A DNA stretch of 64,000 nucleotides, from positions 1 to 64,000 of the forward strand of contig PXBO01000021.1 of NCBI GenBank assembly GCA_003566885.1, written 5' to 3'. Under the pieces are notes generated by a model that was not told the origin of the DNA, did no database searches, and saw only the letters and a list, made by a program, of their open reading frames with translations. Within the stretch, counting starts at the first letter, position 1; the number at the start of each line of letters is the position of its first letter. Positions 17,801 to 26,260 of the stretch are shown piece by piece. Position numbers and translations under genes: made by a program. Source of the stretch: Opitutia bacterium (lineage in GTDB: Bacteria > Verrucomicrobiota > Verrucomicrobiia > Opitutales > T3Sed10-336).

Positions 17801-18487
17801 TTACTGGAAAGCGTGTTGCGGGATGCCGGGCGGAATCAGGGTCAACGCGCTGCCGCGGTCCGGGCCATGGGAATGACGCGGCCGGGAGAAACGCGCCTGC
17901 TGAGGCTCGTGGAGGAGGACGGGTTGGCGGAGGACCTGCATTTCGCCGCCGCGAACGTGTTGTACGCTTCCAACGACCACGCGATTCGCGAAGCGGCAAG
18001 CGAGCGTCTAACGCTGCCGGGCACCCGCGAGGCCGAACCGTTGCCTCCTGTATCCGAACTCGTCGGACGCACCGGAAACGCCGCCAGAGGCAGTTCGGTC
18101 TACCGAATGTCGTGCATCGCCTGCCACCAGGTCAACGGAGAGGGAATCGATTTCGGGCCCGACCTTTCGGAGATCGGCGACAAACTCGCGAGGGAAGCGA
18201 TGTACACGGCCATTCTCGATCCCGACTCCACCATCAGTTTCAACTACCGGGGCGTACGCATCACGCTCGACAACGGAAACGTGGTGTCGGGATTCATTGC
18301 CAGCGAAACGGATGAAACGATAATCGTCCGCCAGACGGGCGGAATCTCGACGACGGTTCTGAAAGCGGACGTTGTGGAACGCGCGGTTCTCAACAACTCG
18401 TTGATGCCCCCCAACCTCCAGTTGCAAATGACCGAACAGGAACTGGTGGATCTGGTGGAATACCTCACCACCCTCCGCGGCGATTGA
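14870..18487 (+). CDS. PVC-type membrane-bound dehydrogenase: NPCBM domain, beta-propeller, HEAT repeats, C-terminal cytochrome c
   Basis: GVHSHSEIVYLLPEDHDFVRFVARAGID (NPCBM); DVTLFASEPMITSPANIDIDHLGRIWLADVQNYR; MSCIACHQVNGEGIDFGPDLSEIGDKL (CxxCH); start chosen at MKFRTPLTL. Confidence 0.9.
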   Translation: MKFRTPLTLLLLLIALSIPVILWLTGNRDEPGLAGSSSSGSGETVDGEAPESPWDRVGQLAAAAPPMVPVGANPDEVAEAAFRSGIVAADTPGHAVDIDIDIRGVRELLLIVDDADDGIAADWANWMEPRLIDERGDATPLTDLEWTRATTGWGQVRRNANTEGGPMRVDGEEVSFGIGVHSHSEIVYLLPEDHDFVRFVARAGIDHGGVSQNMGASVRFSVYADEVPRQRVRNSRDPGHAVEQLDVSAGLDVTLFASEPMITSPANIDIDHLGRIWLADVQNYRGQAGTRPEGDRILILEDTDGDGVADKVTTFYQGNDIDSLLGITVLGNKVIVACSPNVFIFHDDTGDGKADRKELLFTDTGQIQWDHSAHRFVFGPDGKVYWNFGDTGHHVHDADGNIIVDLAGNEVRDNGNPYRKGMAFRCNLDGSEFEVLGHNFRNPYELTVDSFGTVWQSDNDDDGNRACRINFLMEFGNYGYTDERTGAGWRAERVGMHPEVPLRHWYTNDPGVVPNVLDTGAGSPAGIIFYEGDLLGETFRNRMIHTEPGRNLVRAYPVVQDGAGYAGDMIPLLHGARDNWFRPVSLRTAPDGSVFVIDWYDPGVGGHAKGDESRGRVFRIAPPGNVYSVPEFDYTTAEGAVEALKNPNESVRYMAWTALNEMGEAALPALRDLYESDDPRFRARALWLLSKIEGSGEGFLETAVGDENEDIRITALRAARQIDVDILDYVRRVARDPSPRVRREALIALRHQEHPEAANLWAELAEQHTPGDRWYVEALGIAADRQWEPFFDAWLAGIGGEWDTPAGREIVWRSRFPAAVPLLAEIIADPATPRDALPRYFRALDFHNRDHRRDVLVAALGVDHEGADAIAELALGQLGPVNLDDEPGMMRAVERALEQTDTGGAVRLIEQFELRGESDRLLEALVGYPNQQTGVRAARLLLAWEQIGLVERAIDNEEDAGAILQTLGMSGEPSALPLLESVLRDAGRNQGQRAAAVRAMGMTRPGETRLLRLVEEDGLAEDLHFAAANVLYASNDHAIREAASERLTLPGTREAEPLPPVSELVGRTGNAARGSSVYRMSCIACHQVNGEGIDFGPDLSEIGDKLAREAMYTAILDPDSTISFNYRGVRITLDNGNVVSGFIASETDETIIVRQTGGISTTVLKADVVERAVLNNSLMPPNLQLQMTEQELVDLVEYLTTLRGD

Positions 18488-18535
18488 CGAGGTTCGGATG
18501 TTCTTAATGGCCAAACCACTCATTATCCGATTCAC

Positions 18536-19123
18536 TTGAAGGGAATGAGCTCTGATCCATTCAACCTGTTCGCCCGGTGCCTCACAAAGGCGCGGAACTG
18601 CGGTCTGGCCGAACCGACCGCTTGCGCCCTGGCCACCGCTTCGGCGGACGGACGGCCGAGTTGTCGCATGGTGCTGCTCAAGGATCACGGACCGGACGGA
18701 TTCGTGATTTACACCAACCTCGACAGTCCCAAGGCCCAGGACCTCAAGGAAAACCCGCGGGCGGAACTGTGTTTTTATTGGATGCCGTTGAAACGTCAGG
18801 TGCGTATCCACGGGACGGTTAAACCGGTCGATGAGGCCACCGCGGACGCCTACTTTGCCAGCCGTCCCCGCCTGAGCCGCATCGGCGCCTGGGCTTCCCG
18901 TCAGTCGCAACCGATGAAAACGGCGCTCGAACTGGAAAAAAATGTGGTGGCGGTCACCGCGCGCTACGGATTCGGAAAAATCCCCCGTCCGGAAAACTGG
19001 TCCGGTTTCCGTCTCCTCCCGGAAAGCATCGAGTTCTGGGTGGAGAAACCCTTCCGGCAGCACCACCGGGTGATTTTTCGGCGCGAGGGCGAAGGATGGA
19101 TCAAGGAGCGCCTGTTCCCCTGA
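18536..19123 (+). CDS. pdxH: Pyridoxamine 5'-phosphate oxidase
   Basis: MVLLKDHGPDGFVIYTNLDSPKAQDLKENPRAELCFYW...QVRIHGTV...ASRQSQP. Confidence 0.92.
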   Translation: MKGMSSDPFNLFARCLTKARNCGLAEPTACALATASADGRPSCRMVLLKDHGPDGFVIYTNLDSPKAQDLKENPRAELCFYWMPLKRQVRIHGTVKPVDEATADAYFASRPRLSRIGAWASRQSQPMKTALELEKNVVAVTARYGFGKIPRPENWSGFRLLPESIEFWVEKPFRQHHRVIFRREGEGWIKERLFP

Positions 19124-19185
19124 GCGCAAACCGCAATCAGAAATCCTGAGCTTTACTGAAAACGGCCCGTGCGATTCACTTCGGG

Positions 19186-20553
19186 TTGTCGATGACCACG
19201 GAAACTCCAAGCGCCGACCAAAAGAACCGGCATGCCTGGTGCATGTACGACTGGGCCACCAACGGTTACCAGGTGACCACGGCTTCGGCGCTGTTCCCGG
19301 TTTTCTTCGTCGAACACATCGTACCGGAAGGGTTTTCCATTTTCGGGCGGGAGGTGCCGGCCTCCGGCTTATGGGGCCTGGCCCTGGCGACCGCGGCAAT
19401 CCTGGTGTTTATGATGGCCCCGGTACTTGGGGCCATCGCCGATTACACTTTGCTGAAAAGAAAATTTCTCATGGCCTTTGCCTGGGGCGGATGTCTTTTT
19501 GCCTCGCTGTTGTTTTTCGCCACCCCCGGACTGGTCTGGCTGTCACTCCTGACCTTTGTGGCGGCGCAGGTGTGCTACACCGCCGGTAACGTATTCTACA
19601 ACGCCTTTATTCCCTCCCTGGCCGCGGATGAGGACATGGACGACCTTTCAGGCCGGGGTTTCGCCTACGGATACATGGGCGGAGCGTTGCAATTCACCCT
19701 GGCTTTGGGGCTGGTTTCGGGCCACGACCTGATTGGCCTTTCGGCGGAAATGGCGGTGCGGATCGCCTTGTTGAGCGCCGGCCTCTGGTGGCTCGGTTTT
19801 TCCGCCTACACCTTTCTCCATCTCCGGGAAACCCCTCCCCCGGGATTCCGCGAGACCACATTCTCCAATCCCTTCGCCGCCATCCGGCACGGGACACGTC
19901 AAACCTGGGCCATCACCCGTCGCCTCCCCCGTTTTCCCGCTTTGCTCCTCTTCCTCGTGGCCTTTTTTTGCTACAACGACGGCATTCAAACGGTGATTGG
20001 AGTCTCGGCGGCCTACGGGAAGGATGAACTGGAACTGGGAACCCAGGCCATCATGATCACATTTCTGATCGTGCAGTTCGTCGCCTTCGGCGGCGCCCTG
20101 CTCTTCTCCCGCCTGGCGGCCATCATGGGAACAAAAAACGCGTTACTCCTCTCGCTCGTCGTTTGGAGCGGAGTCGTCGTCTACGCCTATTTTCTGCAGC
20201 CTGGCGCCATCGTCGGATTTTTCGTCCTGGGGCTCATCGTCGGCCTCGTGCTGGGGGGCAACCAGGCGTTGAGCCGTTCGCTGTTCGCCAGCATGATCCC
20301 CCGCGAATCGTCGGCCAACTTCTTCGGGTTTTTCACCGTGTTCCATAAGCTTTCCGCCATCCTGGGCCCCCTTCTTTTCGGCGGCCTGGCCATTCTTTTC
20401 GGCTCTTCCCGCCCGGCGATCCTGGCCATAATCGTGTTTTTCATCGTTGGCGGCCTTCTCCTCGCCTGTGTGGATGTCGAAAAAGCCCGCAAATCCAGAG
20501 GCCTGTGGCTGGAAAAAACACCTGGCAGCCCGGCCGATGAGCCGTCAATGTGA
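19186..20553 (+). CDS. MFS transporter, UMF1/Atg22-like family
   Basis: KNRHAWCMYDWATNGYQVTTASALFPVFF; ~12 TM segments. Confidence 0.85.
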   Translation: MSMTTETPSADQKNRHAWCMYDWATNGYQVTTASALFPVFFVEHIVPEGFSIFGREVPASGLWGLALATAAILVFMMAPVLGAIADYTLLKRKFLMAFAWGGCLFASLLFFATPGLVWLSLLTFVAAQVCYTAGNVFYNAFIPSLAADEDMDDLSGRGFAYGYMGGALQFTLALGLVSGHDLIGLSAEMAVRIALLSAGLWWLGFSAYTFLHLRETPPPGFRETTFSNPFAAIRHGTRQTWAITRRLPRFPALLLFLVAFFCYNDGIQTVIGVSAAYGKDELELGTQAIMITFLIVQFVAFGGALLFSRLAAIMGTKNALLLSLVVWSGVVVYAYFLQPGAIVGFFVLGLIVGLVLGGNQALSRSLFASMIPRESSANFFGFFTVFHKLSAILGPLLFGGLAILFGSSRPAILAIIVFFIVGGLLLACVDVEKARKSRGLWLEKTPGSPADEPSM

Positions 20554-20565
20554 AATCGCCAGTCT

Positions 20566-21777
20566 ATGAAGATCATCCACCACGCTCTCGGCCTGCATTT
20601 CCATCAGCCCCTCGGCAACCTGCTCGCGTTGCACCACGATCCGACGCAAAGCTGGGAAGCCACCCAAATCCTGCGCAGCTACGAGCGCCCTCTGCACTTC
20701 GTAAAAGACTGGTCCGATGTCGCCCGGCTGCATTTCAGTTTTTCCGGCACCCTGCTCAGGCAACTGGAGGATCCGGCGGTGCGTGAAACCTTTGCCGACA
20801 TCGTCGATATCGAAGGCCTGCTCGAAGGCTACCGCCGGGCGCCGTTCGAAATTGTGGGCAGCGGCCTATACCACCCGGTGTATCCCCTGATTCCCAATGC
20901 CGATTGGGACCCGCAAACCGAGAACTGGCTGGCGTTGGGAAAACATCTTTTGGGACGGGAATGGTTCCAGGGATTCTGGCCCCCCGAAATGGGATTCTGC
21001 ATGGAAATGATCCCCATGCTGGCCCGGCACGGATTTCGTTATGTCCTGGTGGATTCCTATTACATCAAACCCAAACGGGAGATGCGCTGGGAGGAGATGC
21101 GGTATCGTCCCTACCTGGCGCGGCACGGCGGCGCCGAAATCATTGTGATTCCCCGCGACCGGGAACTGTCGGACGCCCAGGAGTCCGGTCTCGATCCCGG
21201 CTGGTTCGAACACGAACTGGTCGAGCGCACCAAGTGGTGCGACTGGCCGCCGTTGGTCACCACCTGGACCGATGGCGACAATGGCGGTTGGTTCCGGACC
21301 GGAGACTGGGAGGCCGGATTCTGGGGGCATTTCCTCCAGCCCACACTGCAGAAGCACCGCGAAGGGAAACTCGCCTATCGCCCGACCCACATCCCGGAAT
21401 ACCTGGACCTTTATCCGCCCACCGAAGAAGTCGAGGTTCACCGAGGCGCCTGGAACACCGGCGATCACTGGGGCGGGGATTTTATGCAATGGACCGGATC
21501 GTTGCTGCAGAAAAAGGGGTTCGACGAAATCGCCAACGCCAGCCGCTATTACCGTCAGGTGGTCAGGGAGTTTGACTCCGCAAAACCAACCCTGACCGAT
21601 CCCGAGGAATTGCACGACCTTCTCTTGCAGGGCTACGAAGCCATCCTGCGCGCCGAAACCAGCTGTAATTTTTACTGGGGCTCCTCGTGGGTATCCAGGA
21701 GCTTCGACGATCTGGAACAAGCCTACCGCTTGATCGACAATGTCCGCGCCCGCATCGCGGAATCCTCCGCCCTTTGA
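20566..21777 (+). CDS. Glycoside hydrolase family 57 protein
   Basis: [10 protein letters not shown]...[17 protein letters not shown]...[29 protein letters not shown]. Confidence 0.85.
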   Translation: MKIIHHALGLHFHQPLGNLLALHHDPTQSWEATQILRSYERPLHFVKDWSDVARLHFSFSGTLLRQLEDPAVRETFADIVDIEGLLEGYRRAPFEIVGSGLYHPVYPLIPNADWDPQTENWLALGKHLLGREWFQGFWPPEMGFCMEMIPMLARHGFRYVLVDSYYIKPKREMRWEEMRYRPYLARHGGAEIIVIPRDRELSDAQESGLDPGWFEHELVERTKWCDWPPLVTTWTDGDNGGWFRTGDWEAGFWGHFLQPTLQKHREGKLAYRPTHIPEYLDLYPPTEEVEVHRGAWNTGDHWGGDFMQWTGSLLQKKGFDEIANASRYYRQVVREFDSAKPTLTDPEELHDLLLQGYEAILRAETSCNFYWGSSWVSRSFDDLEQAYRLIDNVRARIAESSAL

Positions 21778-21871
21778 TCCGCTTGTCAGCAAAGCACGAC
21801 AACGTTTCGCTTTCCGGTTGAATCCGGAGGCAAACGGGGGCAGGTTGAACGGTTTATCACTTGTGAGTGGC

Positions 21872-22957
21872 ATGAAAAAGGTTCTCATCGCAATGTCCGG
21901 CGGGGTGGACAGCGCCGTGGCGGCGCTCCTCTTGAAGCGGCAAGGGGTCCCGGTCGAAGGGGCCTACATGAAGAACTGGATCAACGATGAGGAGCAGATC
22001 CGGGGCGACTGCCCCTGGCAACAGGACATCGAGGACGCGCGCGCGGTGGCCGAGGCCCTGAACATTCCCTTCCGGGTGGTCAACCTGATGGAGGACTACC
22101 GCTCGCGCATTGTCGATTACCTGCTGGAAGGTTACCGTCACGGAATCACCCCAAACCCCGACGTCATGTGCAACCGGGAGATCAAATTCGGAGTGTTCCT
22201 CGACTACGCCCTCGCCGAAGGCTTCGACGCCGTCGCCACCGGCCACTACGCCCGGTGTGAAACCGATCCCGAAGGCCGGCCCGTCCTGTTGCGGGGAAAG
22301 GACGAAAAAAAGGACCAGTCCTACTTTCTCGCCATGATGCGCCCGGACCAAATCGCGCGGGCGGTGTTTCCGATCGGTCACCTGACAAAGCCGGAGGTAC
22401 GTCGCATGGCGCATCAGGCGGGCCTTCCCAACGCCACCAAGAAGGACAGTCAGGGGATTTGTTTTATCGGCAACATCCGCATGCGCGATTTCCTGACCCA
22501 TTACCTTCCCGACAACCCGGGCGACATCGTCGACACCGCGGGCCAAGTCCTGGGGCGACACCGGGGCCTGCACCTGTACACCATCGGGCAGCGGCGCGGA
22601 ATCGGAATACCCTCCAATACCGACAACGCCTTTTTTGTGGTGGTGGGCAAGGAGCAGGAAAACAATCGCCTGTTGGTGGCTTTCGATCGTCCTGATTCGC
22701 CCGGCCTTTACTCCAGTCGCGTGGTGGTGCGCGGACTCTCCTATACCGGCGTTCCCATTACGGAACCGTCCAAGCTCGAAGCGCGTCCCCGCTACCTGGA
22801 TCCGGCGCAGGAAATTGCCTTCAGGCCCCTCGGCGAGGACCGCGCCGAAGTGCGCTTCGCCCAACCCCAGCGCGCACTGGCCGCCGGTCAGATCCTGGCC
22901 CTCTACCGCGGCGACCTCCTGCTGGGCGGCGGCGTTTACGAAACCATCGACGCGTGA
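21872..22957 (+). CDS. mnmA: tRNA 2-thiouridine synthase MnmA
   Basis: [53 protein letters not shown]. Confidence 0.95.
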   Translation: MKKVLIAMSGGVDSAVAALLLKRQGVPVEGAYMKNWINDEEQIRGDCPWQQDIEDARAVAEALNIPFRVVNLMEDYRSRIVDYLLEGYRHGITPNPDVMCNREIKFGVFLDYALAEGFDAVATGHYARCETDPEGRPVLLRGKDEKKDQSYFLAMMRPDQIARAVFPIGHLTKPEVRRMAHQAGLPNATKKDSQGICFIGNIRMRDFLTHYLPDNPGDIVDTAGQVLGRHRGLHLYTIGQRRGIGIPSNTDNAFFVVVGKEQENNRLLVAFDRPDSPGLYSSRVVVRGLSYTGVPITEPSKLEARPRYLDPAQEIAFRPLGEDRAEVRFAQPQRALAAGQILALYRGDLLLGGGVYETIDA

Positions 22958-23003
22958 ATCGTTTTGTGGCGACAATTGCCCCCACCCCTGTTTTTTTCCC
23001 GGA

Positions 23004-24491
23004 ATGAAGGATACGGCGATGCTCACCACGAACCGCAAGGCATTGACGGTCAATCTCGACGCCGCCAAGTACGGAACCTTTGCGGAAATCGGGGCCGGCC
23101 AGGAGGTCGCCCGCCATTTTTTCCGGGCCGGCGGCGCCGCCGGAACCATCGCCAAATCGATCTCGGCCTACGATATGAAGTTCAGCGACGAGATCTACGG
23201 CCGGAGCCAGCGCTACGTTTCCCGCGAGAGACTCACCACCATGCTGGCCTACGAGTACAACCTCCTGTTGGAACGTTTGCGCGAGACCCGCGGCTCGCAG
23301 TCGACGTTTTTCGCCTTCGCCGACACCGTGGTGGCGCGGAGCTACCGGAACGAAAACGACGGCTACGGCTGGATGGGAATCCGGTTTCAATTCCATCCCG
23401 GCGGCGAACCCCATGACATCATCCTCCACTGTCACCTCCTGGACACGGAAAACGTCAACCAGCAACAGACCCTGGGCGTGATCGGTGTCAACCTGGTCTA
23501 CGGCGCCTTTTATTACCGTGACAATCCCTCCTCACTGATTCAGTCCCTGGGCGACAATCTGCATAAGGACCGGTTCGAGATCGATATGATCAAGTTCAGC
23601 GGACCGGATTTCCGCTACGCCGACAATCGACTGATGAGCCTCCAATTGGTGCAGCACGGCATGACCAATGCGGTCATGTTCGGACGGGACGGCGACGTGC
23701 TGCAACCGTCCGAAATCCTCTACAAGAAGGCGGTGTTTGTCCAACGCGGCAGTTTTCGCCCCATAACCCGCGTCAACGTGGACATGCTCGAGTGCGGCCT
23801 GCGGCAGTTCACCGCCGACCCCATGGTCGCCGGAACCGACATTCAGGTACTAATGGAAATCACCATGAACAACCTGCTGGCCTCGGGCGAAGTGGACCAC
23901 GACGATTTCCTGGCCAGAGTCGACATCCTGAGCTTCCTCGGCTACCCGGTCATGGTTTCCAACTACCCGGAACACTATCGTCTGGCTGCCTATTTTCGCC
24001 GCTACACCAAAGCCATGATCGGCTCGGTCCTCGGCATCAACAACCTGGTGGAAATCTTCAACGAGAAATATTACGAAAACCTCGAAGGCGGCATCCTCGA
24101 GTCATTCGGCCGCCTGTTCAAGAACACGGTCAAACTCTACGTTTATCCCATGCGGCGCGAGGGCCTGGAGCATTTCGCCAACCGAACCGGCAACGCCTCT
24201 TTTCTCGAAGGCGCCAACGTCGAGGGCAACCCCCTGATCACCACCGAGAACCTACACGTTCCGAACAACCTTCGGCATCTTTACCGTCACCTGACCGAAA
24301 ACGGATACCTCGAACCCGTAACCGGATTCGACGAAAGCCTGACCCACATCTTCTCCCGCGATGTGCTCCAACGCATCCAGAGCGGAGATAAGAGCTGGGA
24401 GAAGATGGTGCCGCCGGAGGTGGCCGAAATCATCAAGGATCGCGGCCTGTTCGAATGTCAACGAAAGCGCCGCAAGCTAAGCACACGCTAG
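23004..24491 (+). CDS. Conserved ~490-aa protein of unknown function (GTFAEIGAGQEVARHFF family)
   Basis: Long ORF; GTFAEIGAGQEVARHFFRAGGAAGTIAKSISAYDMKFSDEIYG, DMIKFSGPDFRYADNRLMSLQLVQHGMTNAVMFG; start at MKDTAM or MLTTN. Confidence 0.85.
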   Translation: MKDTAMLTTNRKALTVNLDAAKYGTFAEIGAGQEVARHFFRAGGAAGTIAKSISAYDMKFSDEIYGRSQRYVSRERLTTMLAYEYNLLLERLRETRGSQSTFFAFADTVVARSYRNENDGYGWMGIRFQFHPGGEPHDIILHCHLLDTENVNQQQTLGVIGVNLVYGAFYYRDNPSSLIQSLGDNLHKDRFEIDMIKFSGPDFRYADNRLMSLQLVQHGMTNAVMFGRDGDVLQPSEILYKKAVFVQRGSFRPITRVNVDMLECGLRQFTADPMVAGTDIQVLMEITMNNLLASGEVDHDDFLARVDILSFLGYPVMVSNYPEHYRLAAYFRRYTKAMIGSVLGINNLVEIFNEKYYENLEGGILESFGRLFKNTVKLYVYPMRREGLEHFANRTGNASFLEGANVEGNPLITTENLHVPNNLRHLYRHLTENGYLEPVTGFDESLTHIFSRDVLQRIQSGDKSWEKMVPPEVAEIIKDRGLFECQRKRRKLSTR

Positions 24492-24524
24492 CAGCCTGTC
24501 GGCGAAGCCCGACAGACTCCTAGC
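24488..24524. repeat. REP-like compound hairpin overlapping stop codon
   Basis: GCTAGcagcCTGTCGGcgaagcCCGACAGactcCTAGC. Confidence 0.65.
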
Positions 24525-24587
24525 ATCGTGTCGGACCTGGCCTACCGGAAAATTTCGACAGACACCTCCCAAAGGACTCAACGAGGA

Positions 24588-24755
24588 TCAATCCTCGGGG
24601 ATCCATTGAGGATCACCCTCGGCATCCACCGAGACCTCGCCCGGTTGCGTCAGGTCCGGACCGCCGAAACGGTGCAGTAATCCGGCGGCCGCGAAAACCA
24701 AGGCCAAGCCGATCAAGGCGATGGAATTCTTGGCGAGAACGGTCTTGTTCTTCAT
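24588..24755 (-). CDS. 55-aa single-TM microprotein (MKNKTVLAKNSIALIGLALVFAAAGLLHRFGGPDLTQPGEVSVDAEGDPQWIPED)
   Basis: Read on minus strand; below the length cutoff of the ORF track. Confidence 0.5.
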   Translation of the reverse strand: MKNKTVLAKNSIALIGLALVFAAAGLLHRFGGPDLTQPGEVSVDAEGDPQWIPED

Positions 24756-24816
24756 TCAAAAGCAAATGAACATCACCGCCCGGCGGGTGCCTGTCCATCA
24801 GATTCGGCGAAAAAAA

Positions 24817-24942
24817 CTATAAATTCACCACGATGGCGATCACCAGGAAGACGACGATCACCGCCACCAGGATGGCGATAAACGTAACGGGCGTTTTTTC
24901 CTTTTCTCTTCTTCTCGCGGAACGACGGGTTTTCGGTTTCAT
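24817..24942 (-). CDS. 41-aa basic single-TM microprotein (MKPKTRRSARRREKEKTPVTFIAILVAVIVVFLVIAIVVNL)
   Basis: Read on minus strand; strongly hydrophobic C-terminal helix after basic N-terminus. Confidence 0.5.
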   Translation of the reverse strand: MKPKTRRSARRREKEKTPVTFIAILVAVIVVFLVIAIVVNL

Positions 24943-25021
24943 GAAATAAACGTTGGATCAAATCGCCTTCTAACACGGATCAGGTCATCGAGTCCTTTAA
25001 ACTTCTGAATAATGCCGGATA

Positions 25022-25103
25022 TGCCCAGGGTGGGACTCGAACCCACACACCTCTCGGCACCAGATCCTAAATCTGGCGTGTCTGCCAATTCCACCACCTG
25101 GGC
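25022..25103 (-). tRNA. tRNA-Leu (TAG anticodon)
   Basis: GCCCAGGTGGTGGAATTGGCAGACACGCCAGATTTAGGATCTGG...GTGTGGGTTCGAGTCCCACCCTGGGCA. Confidence 0.95.
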
Positions 25104-25157
25104 TGTGGAAGCTCTAAAGGGAAACGATTCGGCGCGCACAGGCAAACCAAATAATCC

Positions 25158-25221
25158 TCCCCTTGTCGCCCCACGCCCCGCGCCCCCCGCTCCACGCCCC
25201 TCGTCCCTCGCCCCTCGCCCC
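25158..25221. repeat. C-run tract immediately after the stop of the minus-strand DUF4159 gene
   Basis: Minus strand GGGGCGAGGGGCGAGGGACGAGGGGCGTGGAGCGGGGGGCGCGGGGCGTGGGGCGACAAGGGG. Confidence 0.75.
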
Positions 25222-26214
25222 TTAGTTGGTAAGGGCGTGGACGAAGACGTTGACGCCGAGTTGAGTGTAAAAGGTGTGGGCGTAGTCGCTGATTTCGCTG
25301 CTGTGGTAGTAACGAAAGATGCGCCAGGCGCCGTCGGGTTCGTTCACCCAGGAGGGTTTGGCCGGTTCCTGCGAGTAGATGACATCCTGTCGCCCGTCCT
25401 CGCGCACCGCCTCGAAGCGCTCACCGCGGTAGGCGGCGTCGCGGAGTTGATCTTCCAGGCCCTCGGAGCTTTCGCGCACGCGAAAGGAGATCCGGTTGGC
25501 CCAGACGCCGCGCTCGGTTTTCCCCCAGCCCATGGCGACGATGGGGGATGCCAGAACCGCGATCCGATCGTCGAGGCGCAATCCCATAAAGGAATAGGTT
25601 CCCTGGGGCCACTTTTCATGCACCACGTAATCCCGGACGGTTTCCGGGAGTTCGTCCACCGGGGGCAAGCCCGAGTAGAAACTGCGGAACAGCCGGTGCG
25701 ACCTGGGCAGGCGCCGGAACGAGGTGTCCGGAAACAGATCGCGAAAAAGCGCCTCCAGGGCGGGACTGACCTGCCAGTCGGCAAAACTGTGGTGCTGGCC
25801 GTGGCTCACATCACCGCGCAAGAACTCGGAATTGATGCCGGCGTCGATATACAGGAAACCGCCGCGGTCCAGGAAGCGTTTCAGGTTCTCTCTTTCCCGC
25901 GGGCTGAGATCCCAGTCCACCCGGTCTCCGTAGTTGGCGTAGATCAGCGGTGTCGTGAAGATGCGATCGTCCTCGAAGGACTCGATGATCATGGGATCGG
26001 GATGCAGGCGCAGTGTGGTTTCCTCGTTGATGTGCTGAATCAACGTCGGCAGCGCCGCCGGAAAATTGCGCCGCAACGGATTCCCCTCCACCAACTGCGC
26101 CACCCGCACGGCCCCCGCTTCCGGCGAACCGCCGCCCCTCGGCACCGAAACGGCGCCGAGTCCGTCCGGGAGCAAAAACAAGAAGCTGATCAACAGTACG
26201 AACGAGAGACGCAT
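25222..26214 (-). CDS. DUF4159-type protein
   Basis: Signal peptide; RVAQLVEGNPLRRNFPAALPTLIQHINEETTLRLHPD...LIYANYGDRVDWDLSPRERENLKRFLDRGGFLYIDAG. Confidence 0.8.
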   Translation of the reverse strand: MRLSFVLLISFLFLLPDGLGAVSVPRGGGSPEAGAVRVAQLVEGNPLRRNFPAALPTLIQHINEETTLRLHPDPMIIESFEDDRIFTTPLIYANYGDRVDWDLSPRERENLKRFLDRGGFLYIDAGINSEFLRGDVSHGQHHSFADWQVSPALEALFRDLFPDTSFRRLPRSHRLFRSFYSGLPPVDELPETVRDYVVHEKWPQGTYSFMGLRLDDRIAVLASPIVAMGWGKTERGVWANRISFRVRESSEGLEDQLRDAAYRGERFEAVREDGRQDVIYSQEPAKPSWVNEPDGAWRIFRYYHSSEISDYAHTFYTQLGVNVFVHALTN

Positions 26215-26260
26215 GATGCTCTTATCCTATCCAGGTTTAACCCATTCACAAGGGGAGATG

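Noticed and set aside
22635-23003. N-terminal extension of ORF 22635..24491
   Set aside because: Overlaps mnmA in another frame and has no protein-like character; true start is likely 23004 or 23019.
21857-23155. 432-aa minus ORF
   Set aside because: Antisense of mnmA and the start of the next gene; no domain.
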